Assembly (NCBI GenBank): GCA_028871195.1 | Contig: JAGWNT010000038.1 | Span: 1 to 34,042 of the forward strand | Origin: REEB85 sp018971455 | GTDB lineage: Bacteria > Pseudomonadota > Alphaproteobacteria > Acetobacterales > Acetobacteraceae | DNA length: 34,042 nucleotides | Reading direction: 5' to 3' | In this document: piece after piece, positions 7,618 through 16,062 of the stretch | How positions within the stretch are numbered: the first letter of the stretch is position 1 | Layout: each line of letters starts with the position of its first letter | Notes under the pieces: model-generated | Told to the model about the DNA's origin: nothing | What the model saw: only the letters and a program-made list of their open reading frames with translations | The model's database searches: none | Translations under genes and position numbers: made by a program

Positions 7618-9165
7618 CTACCCCTTGCCCGACTTCAGCGGCAGATCCCGCATCCGCGCGCACGCCACCAGCGCCAGTGCGGCCAGCGCCGCGCACACCG
7701 CAAACGCCAGGTGGAACCCGCTGGCCAGCGCCGCCTGCGCCTTGGCCTGCGTCGCCGCGTCCAGCGCGCCCAGCCCGCCCTGCGGGCCGCGCAGCGCGCC
7801 GAGGTCGATCCGCCGCGTCACCCCCGCCTCGGCCAGGCGCGCGCTGAACCGCCCGGCCAGCAACGCGCCAACCAGCGTGCTGCCGAACGCGCCGCCCATC
7901 GAGCGCAGGAACAAGAGCGCCCCGGTCGCCGAGCCCACATCCCGCCGCTCGGCCGCGTTCTGCACGATCATCAGGCTCGCCGGCATGCACACCCCGATGC
8001 CGAACCCCACCACCGCCATGTAGAGCACCGACGCCACACCCCCGGTGCCCGGCCCCATCGTCGCCAGCAGCGCGAACCCCGCCGTCGCCGCCACCAGCCC
8101 GGACAGCACGATCACCTTCGCCCGCCCCAGCCGGCGCGCCAGTTGTCCCGCCGTGTAGGCGCCCAGCACGTTGGAGCCGAGGAACGGCACGATCAGCGTG
8201 CCCGAGGCCGAGGCATCCGCCCCCCCGATCAGCTGGAAGAACAGCGGCAGCAGGAACGTCGCCCCGAACATGCCGCCGGCCGCGAGAAAGGCGATCACCA
8301 CGCCGAGCGAGAACACCTGGTTGGTGAACAGCCGCGGCGGCAGCAGCGGCTCGCCCGCCATCCGCTCCTGCACCACCAGCGCCCCCAGCAGCCCGACCGA
8401 GAGCGCCCCCAGCCCCAGGATCGGCGCCGAGCCCCACGGATAAGTGTTGCCGCCCCAGCTCATCAGCAGCAGGCTCGCGGTGATGAAGCCGGTCAGCAGC
8501 GCCGCCCCGGCATAGTCGATGCGCGTGACACCCCGGCGCACCCGCAGCAGCTTCAGCGCCCGGTTGCTGAGGTAGAAGGCCGCCGCCCCGATCGGCAGGT
8601 TGATCCAGAAGATCCAGTGCCAGGAGAGATGGTCCGTCACCCAGCCGCCCAGGATCGGCCCGAAAATGCTCGCTACCCCCCAGGTGCCGGCCATGTAGCC
8701 CTGGTAGCGCCCACGCTCGCGCGGGGCCACCACATCGGCGATCGCCGCCTGCGCCATCGCCATCAGCCCGGCGCCCCCCAGCCCCTGCAGGGCGCGGAAG
8801 GCGATCAGCTGGAACAGCGTCTGCGACAGCGCGCACAGCGCCGAGGCGATCACGAACACCACGATCGCCGGCAGCAGCAGCGCCCGCCGGCCGTAAATGT
8901 CGGACAGCTTGCCGTAGATCGGCATCGCCGAGGTCGAGGTGATCAGATAGGCGGAGATGATCCACGACAGATGGTCGAACCCGTTGAGGTCGGCCGCGAT
9001 CGCCGGCACCGCCGGCACCACCACCGTCTGGTCGATCGCCGCCAGCAGGATGCACAGCAGAATGCCAGTCAGCACCGAGACGATCTGCTGGTGCGTGAAG
9101 GCCGGCATCGCCCCCGCATCGGCGCTGGCATCGGCATGGTCGATCGGTACGGCGGGCGCTTCCAT
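7618..9165 (-). CDS. MFS exporter, DHA2 (EmrB/QacA) family
   Basis: This 515-residue protein appears to have 14 membrane helices. Diagnostic sequences are CILLAAIDQTVVVPAVPAIA near residue 40 (the D1 motif of drug/proton antiporters) and YGKLSDIYGRRALLLPA near 84 (motif A). After these come RALQGLGGAGLMAMAQA and GPILGGWVTDHLSWHWIFWINLPIG (motif C region). Proteins of this group export drugs, dyes or metabolites in exchange for protons across the inner membrane. The ATG at 9165 gives a short acidic N-terminal tail before helix one. A 119-base gap separates it from the lipoprotein gene upstream. No regulator lies beside it, so the substrate cannot be guessed. Confidence 0.92.
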   Translation of the reverse strand: MEAPAVPIDHADASADAGAMPAFTHQQIVSVLTGILLCILLAAIDQTVVVPAVPAIAADLNGFDHLSWIISAYLITSTSAMPIYGKLSDIYGRRALLLPAIVVFVIASALCALSQTLFQLIAFRALQGLGGAGLMAMAQAAIADVVAPRERGRYQGYMAGTWGVASIFGPILGGWVTDHLSWHWIFWINLPIGAAAFYLSNRALKLLRVRRGVTRIDYAGAALLTGFITASLLLMSWGGNTYPWGSAPILGLGALSVGLLGALVVQERMAGEPLLPPRLFTNQVFSLGVVIAFLAAGGMFGATFLLPLFFQLIGGADASASGTLIVPFLGSNVLGAYTAGQLARRLGRAKVIVLSGLVAATAGFALLATMGPGTGGVASVLYMAVVGFGIGVCMPASLMIVQNAAERRDVGSATGALLFLRSMGGAFGSTLVGALLAGRFSARLAEAGVTRRIDLGALRGPQGGLGALDAATQAKAQAALASGFHLAFAVCAALAALALVACARMRDLPLKSGKG

Positions 9166-9235
9166 GGGGTGTCCGGCGGATTTGGGTCAGCAATGCTGCA
9201 CTGCACGATGCGCCCGCGGCCGCTCTGCCGCGAGC

Positions 9236-9258
9236 CAAAAATCCATGCGCCCGGCGCG
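9236..9258 (-). terminator. possible intrinsic terminator after the lipoprotein gene
   Basis: Read on the minus strand, a GCGC-GCCGG-GCGC hairpin is followed four bases later by ATTTTTGG. The stem is only four base pairs but pure G/C, and the T run is the only one in this gap. It would end the DapA-like/LysE/lipoprotein transcript before the exporter gene. Confidence 0.35.
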
Positions 9259-9284
9259 CCCCTACCTTGCAGCCTGCCCGGCGT

Positions 9285-9914
9285 TCAGCGCGCAGCGGCC
9301 AGTTGCGGGTCCAGCGAGGCGACATCCCACGTCACCACCCGGCTGTCCTGGCCGCTCGCCATCGGCGTGATGGTCTCCCGCCGCAGCGCGATCCCGCTGG
9401 CCTGGTCGATCCATATGCGCCGCTCGGCCCGCACCTCGCCCCGGCCCAACGCATCGTGCCACACCATGCGCAGCGCCACCACCGGCCGCGCCACCCCGCC
9501 CACCATCAGCGGCGGGCTGGCCACGTGCGTCACCGTCACCTCGCTCCACAGCGTCGCCCCCTGCACGGGAAAGCTCGCCTCGGTGCCCACCGCGCCGGTC
9601 AGCGCCGCCGCGATCGCCTCGCGCTGGCCCGGGGCGGGCGGGCGGAAGCGGCCATCCCCCCAAAACCCGGCGTAGAACAGGAAATCATGGCCGTTCCACC
9701 GCAGCCGGCACAAGGCGGGGTCGCGGTGGTCGCTGCCGCGATAGGCCACCACCAGCCCGTTGCGTAGCGTCGCCTGGCTGCCATCGGCACAGGGCAGCAT
9801 GGCGGCCAGCCGCGCGCCTTGCAGCCGCGCCTCGGCACCCGCATCCGGCTTCGGCGGCGCCTGGCAGCCGGCCAGCAGCGCCAGCAGCGCCAGCCCGCCC
9901 GCCCACCCGCGCAT
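9285..9914 (-). CDS. predicted lipoprotein of unknown function
   Basis: This protein has 209 residues with a lipoprotein signal: MRGWAGGLALLALLAGC, where LAGC is the lipobox and Cys17 the lipidation site. The residue after Cys is Gln, so outer-membrane sorting is likely. The mature part shows DPALCRLRWNGHDFLFYAGFWGDGRF near residue 65 and SEVTVTHVASPPLMVGGVARP near 124, and ends with a strand-rich region; I recognise no family. The start overlaps the stop of the LysE-type gene as TGATG at 9916-9912, so the two are almost certainly co-translated. A longer open frame continues upstream in this phase but is antisense-style G/C bias within other genes. Function unknown. Confidence 0.8.
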   Translation of the reverse strand: MRGWAGGLALLALLAGCQAPPKPDAGAEARLQGARLAAMLPCADGSQATLRNGLVVAYRGSDHRDPALCRLRWNGHDFLFYAGFWGDGRFRPPAPGQREAIAAALTGAVGTEASFPVQGATLWSEVTVTHVASPPLMVGGVARPVVALRMVWHDALGRGEVRAERRIWIDQASGIALRRETITPMASGQDSRVVTWDVASLDPQLAAAR

Positions 9915-10552
9915 CAGCGCGCCGCCCGCCGCAGGCCGGGTGCGGCGTCGAACAGCGTCGCCGCCGCGAAGCCCAGGAACACCAGCCCGGACAGCCGCAC
10001 GATCAACAATTCGTGCCGCCGGTAGAGCCGCCGCGTGCGCGCCGCGCCGGCCACCAGCACCAGGATGCAGTCGGCCAGCAGATTGCCCGCCGCCGCCGCC
10101 GCCAGCAGCAGCGGCAGGGCCGACCAGCCGAGCGCCTGCGCATGGCCCGCCAGCAGCGCCGTGAAGGTCGCCACCGCCACCGGGTAGCCCTTCGGATTGG
10201 TCAGCCCGAACGCCATCCCGCGCAGCATCGGCCGCGCCAGCACCGGCGCCGCCACCCCGTCCGGCCGTGCCCGCGCCCGCACCGCGCCGAACCCCAGCCA
10301 GCCGAGATAGCCCGCGCACACCACCCCCAGCACATCGAACACCAGCGGCCCGATCGCCCGCGCCCCGATGATCGCCACCAGCGCGAGCGACGACCACAGC
10401 AGATCGCCGGCGAAATGGCCGAAGATGAACCCCGCCCCGGCCCGCCGCCCCTGCGCCGCCCCGATGCCCAGCAGCATCAGGAATCCCGGCCCCGGCGTCA
10501 GCGTGTAGATCGCCCCGGCCCCGGCCGAGGCGAGCAGCAGGCCCGGCCCCAT
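9914..10552 (-). CDS. LysE/RhtB-type amino-acid exporter
   Basis: This 212-residue inner-membrane protein has about six hydrophobic segments. Family marks are AGAGAIYTLTPGPGFLMLLGIGAAQGRRAGAGFIFGHFAGDLLW at residues 9-52 (the TPGP and G-R-x-AG pattern of the LysE superfamily) and MAFGLTNPKGYPVAVATF near 108 (the conserved NPK). These proteins export basic or neutral amino acids and related metabolites by proton exchange. The ATG at 10552 overlaps the stop of the DapA-like gene (TGATG), and its own stop overlaps the lipoprotein start in the same way, so three genes form a translationally coupled unit. The transported substrate may be the product or substrate of the aldolase; that is inference. 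Confidence 0.88.
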   Translation of the reverse strand: MGPGLLLASAGAGAIYTLTPGPGFLMLLGIGAAQGRRAGAGFIFGHFAGDLLWSSLALVAIIGARAIGPLVFDVLGVVCAGYLGWLGFGAVRARARPDGVAAPVLARPMLRGMAFGLTNPKGYPVAVATFTALLAGHAQALGWSALPLLLAAAAAGNLLADCILVLVAGAARTRRLYRRHELLIVRLSGLVFLGFAAATLFDAAPGLRRAAR

Positions 10553-11439
10553 CAGGCCGCCTGCCGCTTCTGCATGGCCGCCAGTGCCGCCGCGATGCGG
10601 GCCCCGGTGGCCGGGCTCGCCGCCCGCAGCGGCGGCCGCACCGCCCGCCAGGCGGCATCCCCGCTCTGCGCCGCGAGCACCGCTTTCATCGCCGGCTGGA
10701 ACATCTCCCCGCCCAACAGGTCGCACGCCGCCTGCATCGCCTCGGCCGCCGCCGGATCGGTGAACAGCGCGCGCACCATGCCGGGCACCATGTTGGCCAT
10801 GCCGCAGATCGTCCCGGCGCCGCCGGCGGCGAGCACGCGCGGGATGTGCGGCTCATGCCCCACCACCACGGCGCAATCCGGCGCCCCGGCGCGCAGGGCG
10901 AGGAAACTGTCGAAATTCCCGGTGCTGTCCTTCACCCCGGCGATGGTGCGGCCGAACCGCGCCCGCAGCCGCCCCAAGAGGGCGGGCGAGACCGCCACCC
11001 CGGAGACCTGCGGGATATTGTACAGCGTCGCCCGCAGCCGGTCCGACGCCACCCCCTCGATCACTGCGGCGAAGGCATCCTCCAGCCCATCCTCCGGCGC
11101 ATCGCGGAAATAGAAGGGCGGCAGGATCAGCGCGTGGGTCAGGCCGAGGGCGAGCGCCTCGCGCACCAGCCCCACCGTGTCGCCGATCGCCGGCGCCCCG
11201 GCGCCGATGGCGATCCGCCCGGCATCGATCCCGGCGCGCAGCAGCGCCTCCACCGCCCCAAGCCGCTCGGCCGCGGTGAAGGACGGCCCCTCCCCGGTCG
11301 TGCCGAACGGCACCAGGCCATCGCACCCTTGGTCGAGCAGCCACGTCCCGTGGCGCGCGAGCGCGACCGGATCAACCCGCCCCTCGGAATCGAGCGGCGT
11401 GGCAATAGCGACCCACAGGCCGCGAATGGTGTCGGACAT
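10552..11439 (-). CDS. DapA/NanA-superfamily aldolase (not a typical dihydrodipicolinate synthase)
   Basis: This 295-residue class I aldolase has a TIM-barrel pattern. GTTGEGPSFT at 46-55, LYNIPQVSG at 139-147 with the catalytic tyrosine at 140, and AGVKDSTGN with the Schiff-base Lys170 are visible, so it should condense or cleave pyruvate-type compounds. In true dihydrodipicolinate synthases an arginine follows the YN(V/I)P motif (PSRTG) and binds the substrate carboxylate; here the sequence is PQVSG, closer to the PALSG of N-acetylneuraminate lyase. I therefore doubt a role in lysine synthesis and leave the substrate open. The ATG at 11439 is preceded by GGGGGAG at a good distance. The alternative start 33 bases upstream would take in the ribosome site. 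It heads the LysE/lipoprotein unit. Confidence 0.88.
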   Translation of the reverse strand: MSDTIRGLWVAIATPLDSEGRVDPVALARHGTWLLDQGCDGLVPFGTTGEGPSFTAAERLGAVEALLRAGIDAGRIAIGAGAPAIGDTVGLVREALALGLTHALILPPFYFRDAPEDGLEDAFAAVIEGVASDRLRATLYNIPQVSGVAVSPALLGRLRARFGRTIAGVKDSTGNFDSFLALRAGAPDCAVVVGHEPHIPRVLAAGGAGTICGMANMVPGMVRALFTDPAAAEAMQAACDLLGGEMFQPAMKAVLAAQSGDAAWRAVRPPLRAASPATGARIAAALAAMQKRQAA

Positions 11440-11443
11440 CAGG

Positions 11444-11465
11444 CTCCCCCTTTGGGCGGGGGAAG
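11444..11465 (-). promoter_or_regulatory. hairpin covering the ribosome site of the DapA-like gene
   Basis: On the minus strand TTCCCCC pairs with GGGGGAG across a seven-base loop (GCCCAAA), giving a stem of about seven pairs with one G-U. The 3' arm is the Shine-Dalgarno sequence of the gene starting at 11439. If formed in the mRNA, it would lower translation of the coupled three-gene unit. Confidence 0.45.
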
Positions 11466-11499
11466 CTGACATTATCCGGCGCCGAGGAAAAGAGGGGCG

Positions 11500-11913
11500 C
11501 TACTCCTCCGGCTCGAAGCCCAGCGACACGCCGTTCATGCAGTAGCGCAGCCCGGTCGGCGCCGGCCCGTCCTCGAACACATGGCCCAGATGCCCCTGGC
11601 AGCGCGCGCAATGCACCTCGGTCCGGCGCATGAACAGGCTGTCATCGTCGCTGGTCGCCACCGCCTCGTCGAGCGGCTTGTAGAAGCTCGGCCAGCCACA
11701 GCCGGCATCGAACTTGGTCTCGGCCTCGAACAAGGGCTGCCCGCAGCCGGCGCAGACAAAAGTGCCGGCGCGCCGCTCGGCGTTGAGCGGGCTGCTGCCC
11801 GGGCGCTCGGTGCCATGCTGGCGCAGCACGCGATACTGCTCGGGCGAGAGGATACGGCGCCACTCCGCATCGGTGCGCGCGGCGGCATCACGGGTCGGAT
11901 CGTCACTCGACAT
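11500..11913 (-). CDS. msrB: peptide-methionine (R)-S-oxide reductase
   Basis: This 137-residue enzyme reduces the R form of methionine sulfoxide in proteins. Zinc ligands CxxC are present twice, Cys54/Cys57 (CAGC) and Cys102/Cys105 (CARC). FDAGCGWPSFYKPL near 68 and HLGHVFEDGPAPTGLRYCMNG near 108-127, with catalytic Cys125, are family signatures. No signal peptide is seen, so it acts in the cytoplasm. The ATG at 11913 has GGGAG upstream and gives the usual length; an upstream start would add 26 residues unlike the family. It is divergent from the antiporter gene (94-base gap) and lies 60 bases ahead of the DapA-like gene. Confidence 0.95.
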   Translation of the reverse strand: MSSDDPTRDAAARTDAEWRRILSPEQYRVLRQHGTERPGSSPLNAERRAGTFVCAGCGQPLFEAETKFDAGCGWPSFYKPLDEAVATSDDDSLFMRRTEVHCARCQGHLGHVFEDGPAPTGLRYCMNGVSLGFEPEE

Positions 11914-12007
11914 GCTGTTCTCCCTCGCGGCCCAGAGAAGGGACCTGCCATAAAAGGTGCTCGCTGCGAACAAGACAAGCGGGCGCGCCACCTGTTACGA
12001 GTGGGCG

Positions 12008-13795
12008 ATGCTCGCAACCCTCGTCGCCCTCCTCGCCGCCGCCGCCATCGCCGTGCCGCTGTCGCGCCATGCCGGCTTCGGCAGCGTGCTCGGCTACCTC
12101 GTCGCCGGCATCGCTATCGGCCCGTCCGGCCTGCGCCTGGTCACCGGCGTCGATCAGATCGCCGAAATCGCCGAGCTCGGCGTCATCATGCTGCTCTTCC
12201 TGATCGGCCTCGAAGTCCGCCCCGCGCGCCTGTGGGTGATGCGCCGCGCGGTGTTCGGCCTGGGCAGCGCCCAGGTCGGGCTGAGCGCGCTGGCGCTGGC
12301 CATCCTCGCCCATGCGGCGGGGCTGCCCTGGGCCGCCGCCGCCGTGCTGGGCGCCGGGCTGGCGATGTCCTCCACCGCCATCGTGCTGCCCATGCTTGGC
12401 GAGCGCGAACTGCTCGCCAGCCGGGCGGGGCGCGACGGCTTCGCCGTGCTGCTGTTCCAGGACCTCGCCTTCATTCCGCTGGTGGCGCTGGTTCCGCTGC
12501 TCGGCGGCGGCGCGGCGCTGGGCGACAATGTCTGGCGTCACGTCGCCCTGGCCGCCGCGGCGGTGGCCCTCATCCTGCTGCTCGGCCGCTTCGCCATCCG
12601 CCCCGCCTTCCGCGCGCTGGGCGCCGTACGCACGCCGGAGATCTTCACCATCTTCGCGCTGCTCACCGTGGTCGGCACCGCCTTCCTGGCCAATGCCGCC
12701 GGGCTGTCACCCTCGCTCGGGGCCTTCATGGCCGGCGTGCTGCTCTCCGAATCGGAGTACCGCCACGAATTGCAGGCCGACATCGAGCCGTTCGAAGGCG
12801 TGCTGCTCGGTTTCTTCTTCATATCGGTCGGCATGTCCGCCCGCCTCGGCCTGCTGCTCGCCCATCCGGGGATGATCGCCGCCGGCCTCGCCGCCGTGCT
12901 CGCCGCCAAGATCGCCGTCGCCTACGCGCTCGCCCGCCTCGCCCGCCAGGGCGGCGTGGATGCCACCCGCTTCGCCCTGGCCCTGCAGCAGGGCAGCGAG
13001 TTCAGCTTCGTGCTGTTCGCCGCCGCCGTCGCCGCGGGCGCCCTCGGCCAGGACGCCGCCGACATGGCGACCCTGGTCGTCGCGCTCTCGATGGTCGCCA
13101 CGCCCTTGCTCTTCGCCGCCTCGGAGCGCGCGCTGGTCCCGCGCCTGCGCCGCCAGGCCGCGCCGCGCTACGACACCATCGACGCCGCCGACGCGCCAGT
13201 GATCCTGTGCGGCTTCGGCCGCGTCGGGCAGATCATCGGGCGCATCCTGCGCATGCAGGGCATCGCCTTCACCGCGCTCGAGCGCGATCCCGGCCAGATC
13301 GAGGTGGTCCGCCGCTTCGGCACGAAAGTCTATTTCGGCGACCCGACGCGCCCGGACCTGCTGCGCGCCGCCGGCGCCGAGACCGCGCGGCTGCTCATCG
13401 TCGCCACCGACAACATGGAGGAGGCGCTGCGCGTGGTGGACATCGCGCGCCGCAACTTCCCCGGCCTCGCCATCGTCTCGCGCGCCCGCAACCGGCGCCA
13501 CGTCCATCTGCTGATGGATCGCGGCGTGCAGGGCATCGTCCGCGACACCTTCCACTCCAGCCTGAAGCTCTCCGAATTGTCGCTGCAGGCGCTCGGCATC
13601 GCGCCCGAGCGTGCACGCCGCACGGTGGACCTGTTCGCCGAGCATGACGAGGCCAACCTGGCCTCCACCCACGCAATCTATCGCGACGAGACGCAGCTGA
13701 GGCAGAGCGTGCAGCAGGCCACCGACGAACTCGCCGCCCTGTTCGACGCCGATCAGAGCGGCGAGGACGCCGTCAAAAGCCGCGAAAATCGGTAA
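12008..13795 (+). CDS. KefB/KefC-like monovalent cation:proton antiporter with RCK domain
   Basis: This 595-residue CPA2-family protein has an N-terminal membrane domain (about 1-375). It contains LGYLVAGIAIGPSGLRLV, LGVIMLLFLIGLEVRP, MSSTAIVLPMLGE and FQDLAFIPLVALVPLLGG, followed by LQQGSEFSFVLFAAAV. A C-terminal TrkA-N/RCK nucleotide-binding domain begins near residue 398 with VILCGFGRVGQIIGRIL, and the tail ends in charged residues. Such proteins exchange K+ (or Na+) for H+ and are gated by the RCK domain. In KefB/C this is by glutathione adducts, which would fit the adjacent msrB and nitroreductase genes; that link is inference. The ATG at 12008 begins the first helix at once. The last 23 bases overlap the convergent nitroreductase gene. 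Confidence 0.93.
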   Translation: MLATLVALLAAAAIAVPLSRHAGFGSVLGYLVAGIAIGPSGLRLVTGVDQIAEIAELGVIMLLFLIGLEVRPARLWVMRRAVFGLGSAQVGLSALALAILAHAAGLPWAAAAVLGAGLAMSSTAIVLPMLGERELLASRAGRDGFAVLLFQDLAFIPLVALVPLLGGGAALGDNVWRHVALAAAAVALILLLGRFAIRPAFRALGAVRTPEIFTIFALLTVVGTAFLANAAGLSPSLGAFMAGVLLSESEYRHELQADIEPFEGVLLGFFFISVGMSARLGLLLAHPGMIAAGLAAVLAAKIAVAYALARLARQGGVDATRFALALQQGSEFSFVLFAAAVAAGALGQDAADMATLVVALSMVATPLLFAASERALVPRLRRQAAPRYDTIDAADAPVILCGFGRVGQIIGRILRMQGIAFTALERDPGQIEVVRRFGTKVYFGDPTRPDLLRAAGAETARLLIVATDNMEEALRVVDIARRNFPGLAIVSRARNRRHVHLLMDRGVQGIVRDTFHSSLKLSELSLQALGIAPERARRTVDLFAEHDEANLASTHAIYRDETQLRQSVQQATDELAALFDADQSGEDAVKSRENR

Positions 13796-14477
13796 AGGTC
13801 GCGGCCGGCTCGCGCACCGTGCGCAGCTGGTTGGCCGGCGCCGCCGGGTCTTCGTGGCCGATCGCCATGCCGCAGACCACGATGTCGCTCTCCGGCAGAT
13901 CGAGCAGCGCGCGGACGGTGCGCGGGAACTCGGCAAACACCGCCATCGCGCAGGTGTCGAGCCCGCGGGCGCGCGCTGCGATGCAGATATTCTCGAGGAA
14001 CATCCCGTAATCGATCCAGCTGCCGATGAGCAGCCGGCGGTCGATGGTGCAGATCAGCCCGACCGGCGCGCCGAAATAATGCAGGTTGCGCTCGACATGC
14101 GCCCGCATCTTCGCCGTCTCGCCGCGGGCGATGCCGAGCAGCCCGTAAAGATCCCAGCCGATGCGCCGGCGGCGCGACAGCCAGGGCTCGGGCAGCGGGG
14201 TGGGGTAATAGCGCGTCTCCAGATTGTCGGCCTCGGCGCCTGAGGCATAGGCCCCCGCGACACCGGCGCAGAATCGCGCCAGCGCCTCGCCGGCCAGCGC
14301 CGTTACCCGCCAGGGCTGCATGTTGGTGCCGCTCGGCGCGCGCGCCGCGACGTCGAGCAGGTGCGCCACCGTCTCGCGCGCGACCGGCGTCGACAGATAG
14401 CCGCGCACCGAACGGCGCGAGAGGATGGCGCTCTCCACCGCATTGCCGGCCGTCACCGTGGAAATGGCATCGTTCAT
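13773..14477 (-). CDS. nitroreductase-family flavoprotein
   Basis: This 234-residue FMN-dependent oxidoreductase shows AILSRRSVRGYLSTPV near residue 17 and LLDVAARAPSGTNMQPWRV near 40, the two phosphate- and flavin-binding segments of the family. It also has DYGMFLENICIAARARGLDT near 156 and IVVCGMAIGHEDPAAPANQLRT near 195. Such enzymes reduce nitroaromatics, quinones or enones with NAD(P)H; the true substrate is unknown. Its ATG overlaps the glpD stop by four bases (ATGA at 14477-14474), so it is coupled to glpD. Its 3' end overlaps the end of the antiporter gene by 23 bases in opposite orientation. The upstream frame extension of 34 residues lies inside glpD and is not used. Confidence 0.9.
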   Translation of the reverse strand: MNDAISTVTAGNAVESAILSRRSVRGYLSTPVARETVAHLLDVAARAPSGTNMQPWRVTALAGEALARFCAGVAGAYASGAEADNLETRYYPTPLPEPWLSRRRRIGWDLYGLLGIARGETAKMRAHVERNLHYFGAPVGLICTIDRRLLIGSWIDYGMFLENICIAARARGLDTCAMAVFAEFPRTVRALLDLPESDIVVCGMAIGHEDPAAPANQLRTVREPAATFTDFRGF

Positions 14478-16009
14478 CGGCTCGGACTCTCCCTGGACGC
14501 AACAAGGCGCTGCATGGCGGCTTCGATGGCGGCGATCTGGCCGGGCGCCAGCCGCAACCCGAGCTTGCTGCGCCGCCACACCACATCCTCGGCGCTGGCG
14601 GCGAATTCATGGGCGACGAGATAGGCGAGCTCGGCCTCGGTCAGCCCGGCGCCGAAATCGCGGCCGAGTTCCTCCATGCTCCGCGCCGCCCCCAGCAGCC
14701 GCCGGGCATGGGTGCCGTAGGCGCGCACCAGACGCCGCGCCAGCGCGGCCGGCAGGAACGGGTAGTCCCGCTGCACCTCGGCGACGAGTGCTGCGAAACC
14801 GTCGATCGGAAAATTGCCGCCCGGCAGGCTCGCCCGCCCGGTCCACCCCGCCGCCTCCCCGGCCGCCGCCGGCAGATGCGGCGCCAGCTTGGCCAGCGCC
14901 GCCTCGGCCAGCCGGCGGGCGGTGGTGATCTTGCCGCCGAACACGCTGAGCAGCGCCGCCTCGCGCGGCGGCGCGTCGAGCGCCAGCACATAGTCCCGCG
15001 TCGCCTCCTGCGCCGCCGTCGCGCCATCGTCATAGAGGGCCCGCACGCCCGAATAGGTCCACACCACGTCGCCCGGCGTCACGGGCCGGCGGAAATATTC
15101 GCTGGCGCCGGCGCAGAGATAGGCGATCTCGGCCTCGGAGATCCGCACCGCCGCCGGATCACCGTGGAAATCCTGGTCGGTGGTGCCGATCAGGGTGAAA
15201 TCGGTCTCGTAGGGAATGGCGAAGAAGATGCGCCCGTCGGCATTCTGGAAGATGTAGCAACGCTCGTGGTCGAACAGCCGCCGCACCACGATGTGGCTGC
15301 CCTGCACCAGCCTGGCATGCGCCTTCGCATTGGCGCGCAGCACGCCGCCCAGCACCTCGCCCACCCAGGGGCCCGCGGCATTGACCACGGCGCGCGCCCA
15401 GACCGCGCGCACGCCGGCCGGCCCGTCCAGCGTGAGGCGCCACGCCCCGTCCGCGCGCTCCGCCGCCGTGCAGCGCGTCCGCGTCGCGATCTGCGCGCCG
15501 CGCGCCGCGGCGTCGGCGGCGTGCAGCACCACCAGCCGCGAATCCTCCACCCAGCAATCGGAATACTCGAACCCGCGCGTGAAGGCCGGTTTGAGCGGCG
15601 CGCCGGCGGGGTCGCGGTCCAGGCGCAGCGTGCGGGTCGGCGGCAGGCGCCGGCGCCCGCCGATATGGTCGTAGAGGAACAGGCCGAGGCGCAGCAGCCA
15701 GGCCGGCCGCAGCCCGGCGTGATGCGGCAGCACGAAGCGCAGCGGCCAGATGATGTGCGGCGCGATCGCCCACATCACCTCGCGCTCCAGCAGCGCCTCG
15801 CGCACCAGCCGGAACTCGTAGTGCTCGAGATAGCGCAAGCCCCCGTGAATGAGCTTGGTGGACGCCGAGGAGGTGCCGCGGCCCAGGTCGCCCTGCTCGC
15901 ACAGCAGCACCCGCCACCCGCGCCCCGCCGCGTCGCGCGCGATGGCCGCGCCATTGATGCCGCCGCCGATGATGGCGAGATCGAACAGAGCTGCGTCGGA
16001 ATCGGGCAA
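14474..16009 (-). CDS. glpD: aerobic glycerol-3-phosphate dehydrogenase
   Basis: This enzyme of about 511 residues is FAD-dependent and membrane-associated, and oxidises sn-glycerol 3-phosphate to dihydroxyacetone phosphate with electrons going to ubiquinone. DLAIIGGGINGAAIARDAAGRG near the N-terminus binds FAD. TSSASTKLIHGGLRYLEHYE, IPYETDFTLIGTTD and SVFGGKITTARRLAE are GlpD signatures. The C-terminal region has the usual helical domain. No ATG or GTG lies near the conserved N-terminus; a TTG at 16009 gives the usual length and is my choice, with only a weak ribosome site, so the exact start is unsure. No glpK or glpF is nearby. The nitroreductase gene is coupled to its stop. Confidence 0.92.
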   Translation of the reverse strand: MPDSDAALFDLAIIGGGINGAAIARDAAGRGWRVLLCEQGDLGRGTSSASTKLIHGGLRYLEHYEFRLVREALLEREVMWAIAPHIIWPLRFVLPHHAGLRPAWLLRLGLFLYDHIGGRRRLPPTRTLRLDRDPAGAPLKPAFTRGFEYSDCWVEDSRLVVLHAADAAARGAQIATRTRCTAAERADGAWRLTLDGPAGVRAVWARAVVNAAGPWVGEVLGGVLRANAKAHARLVQGSHIVVRRLFDHERCYIFQNADGRIFFAIPYETDFTLIGTTDQDFHGDPAAVRISEAEIAYLCAGASEYFRRPVTPGDVVWTYSGVRALYDDGATAAQEATRDYVLALDAPPREAALLSVFGGKITTARRLAEAALAKLAPHLPAAAGEAAGWTGRASLPGGNFPIDGFAALVAEVQRDYPFLPAALARRLVRAYGTHARRLLGAARSMEELGRDFGAGLTEAELAYLVAHEFAASAEDVVWRRSKLGLRLAPGQIAAIEAAMQRLVASRESPSR

Positions 16010-16062
16010 GGGCGGCGTCCGGGTATGATGCGCCCCGGATTGGAGGCGCCCTCGCGTCTTAT

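Noticed and set aside
10552..11439. Naming the DapA-like gene dapA
   Set aside because: The substrate-binding arginine after the YNIP motif is missing, so the lysine-pathway name is not supported.
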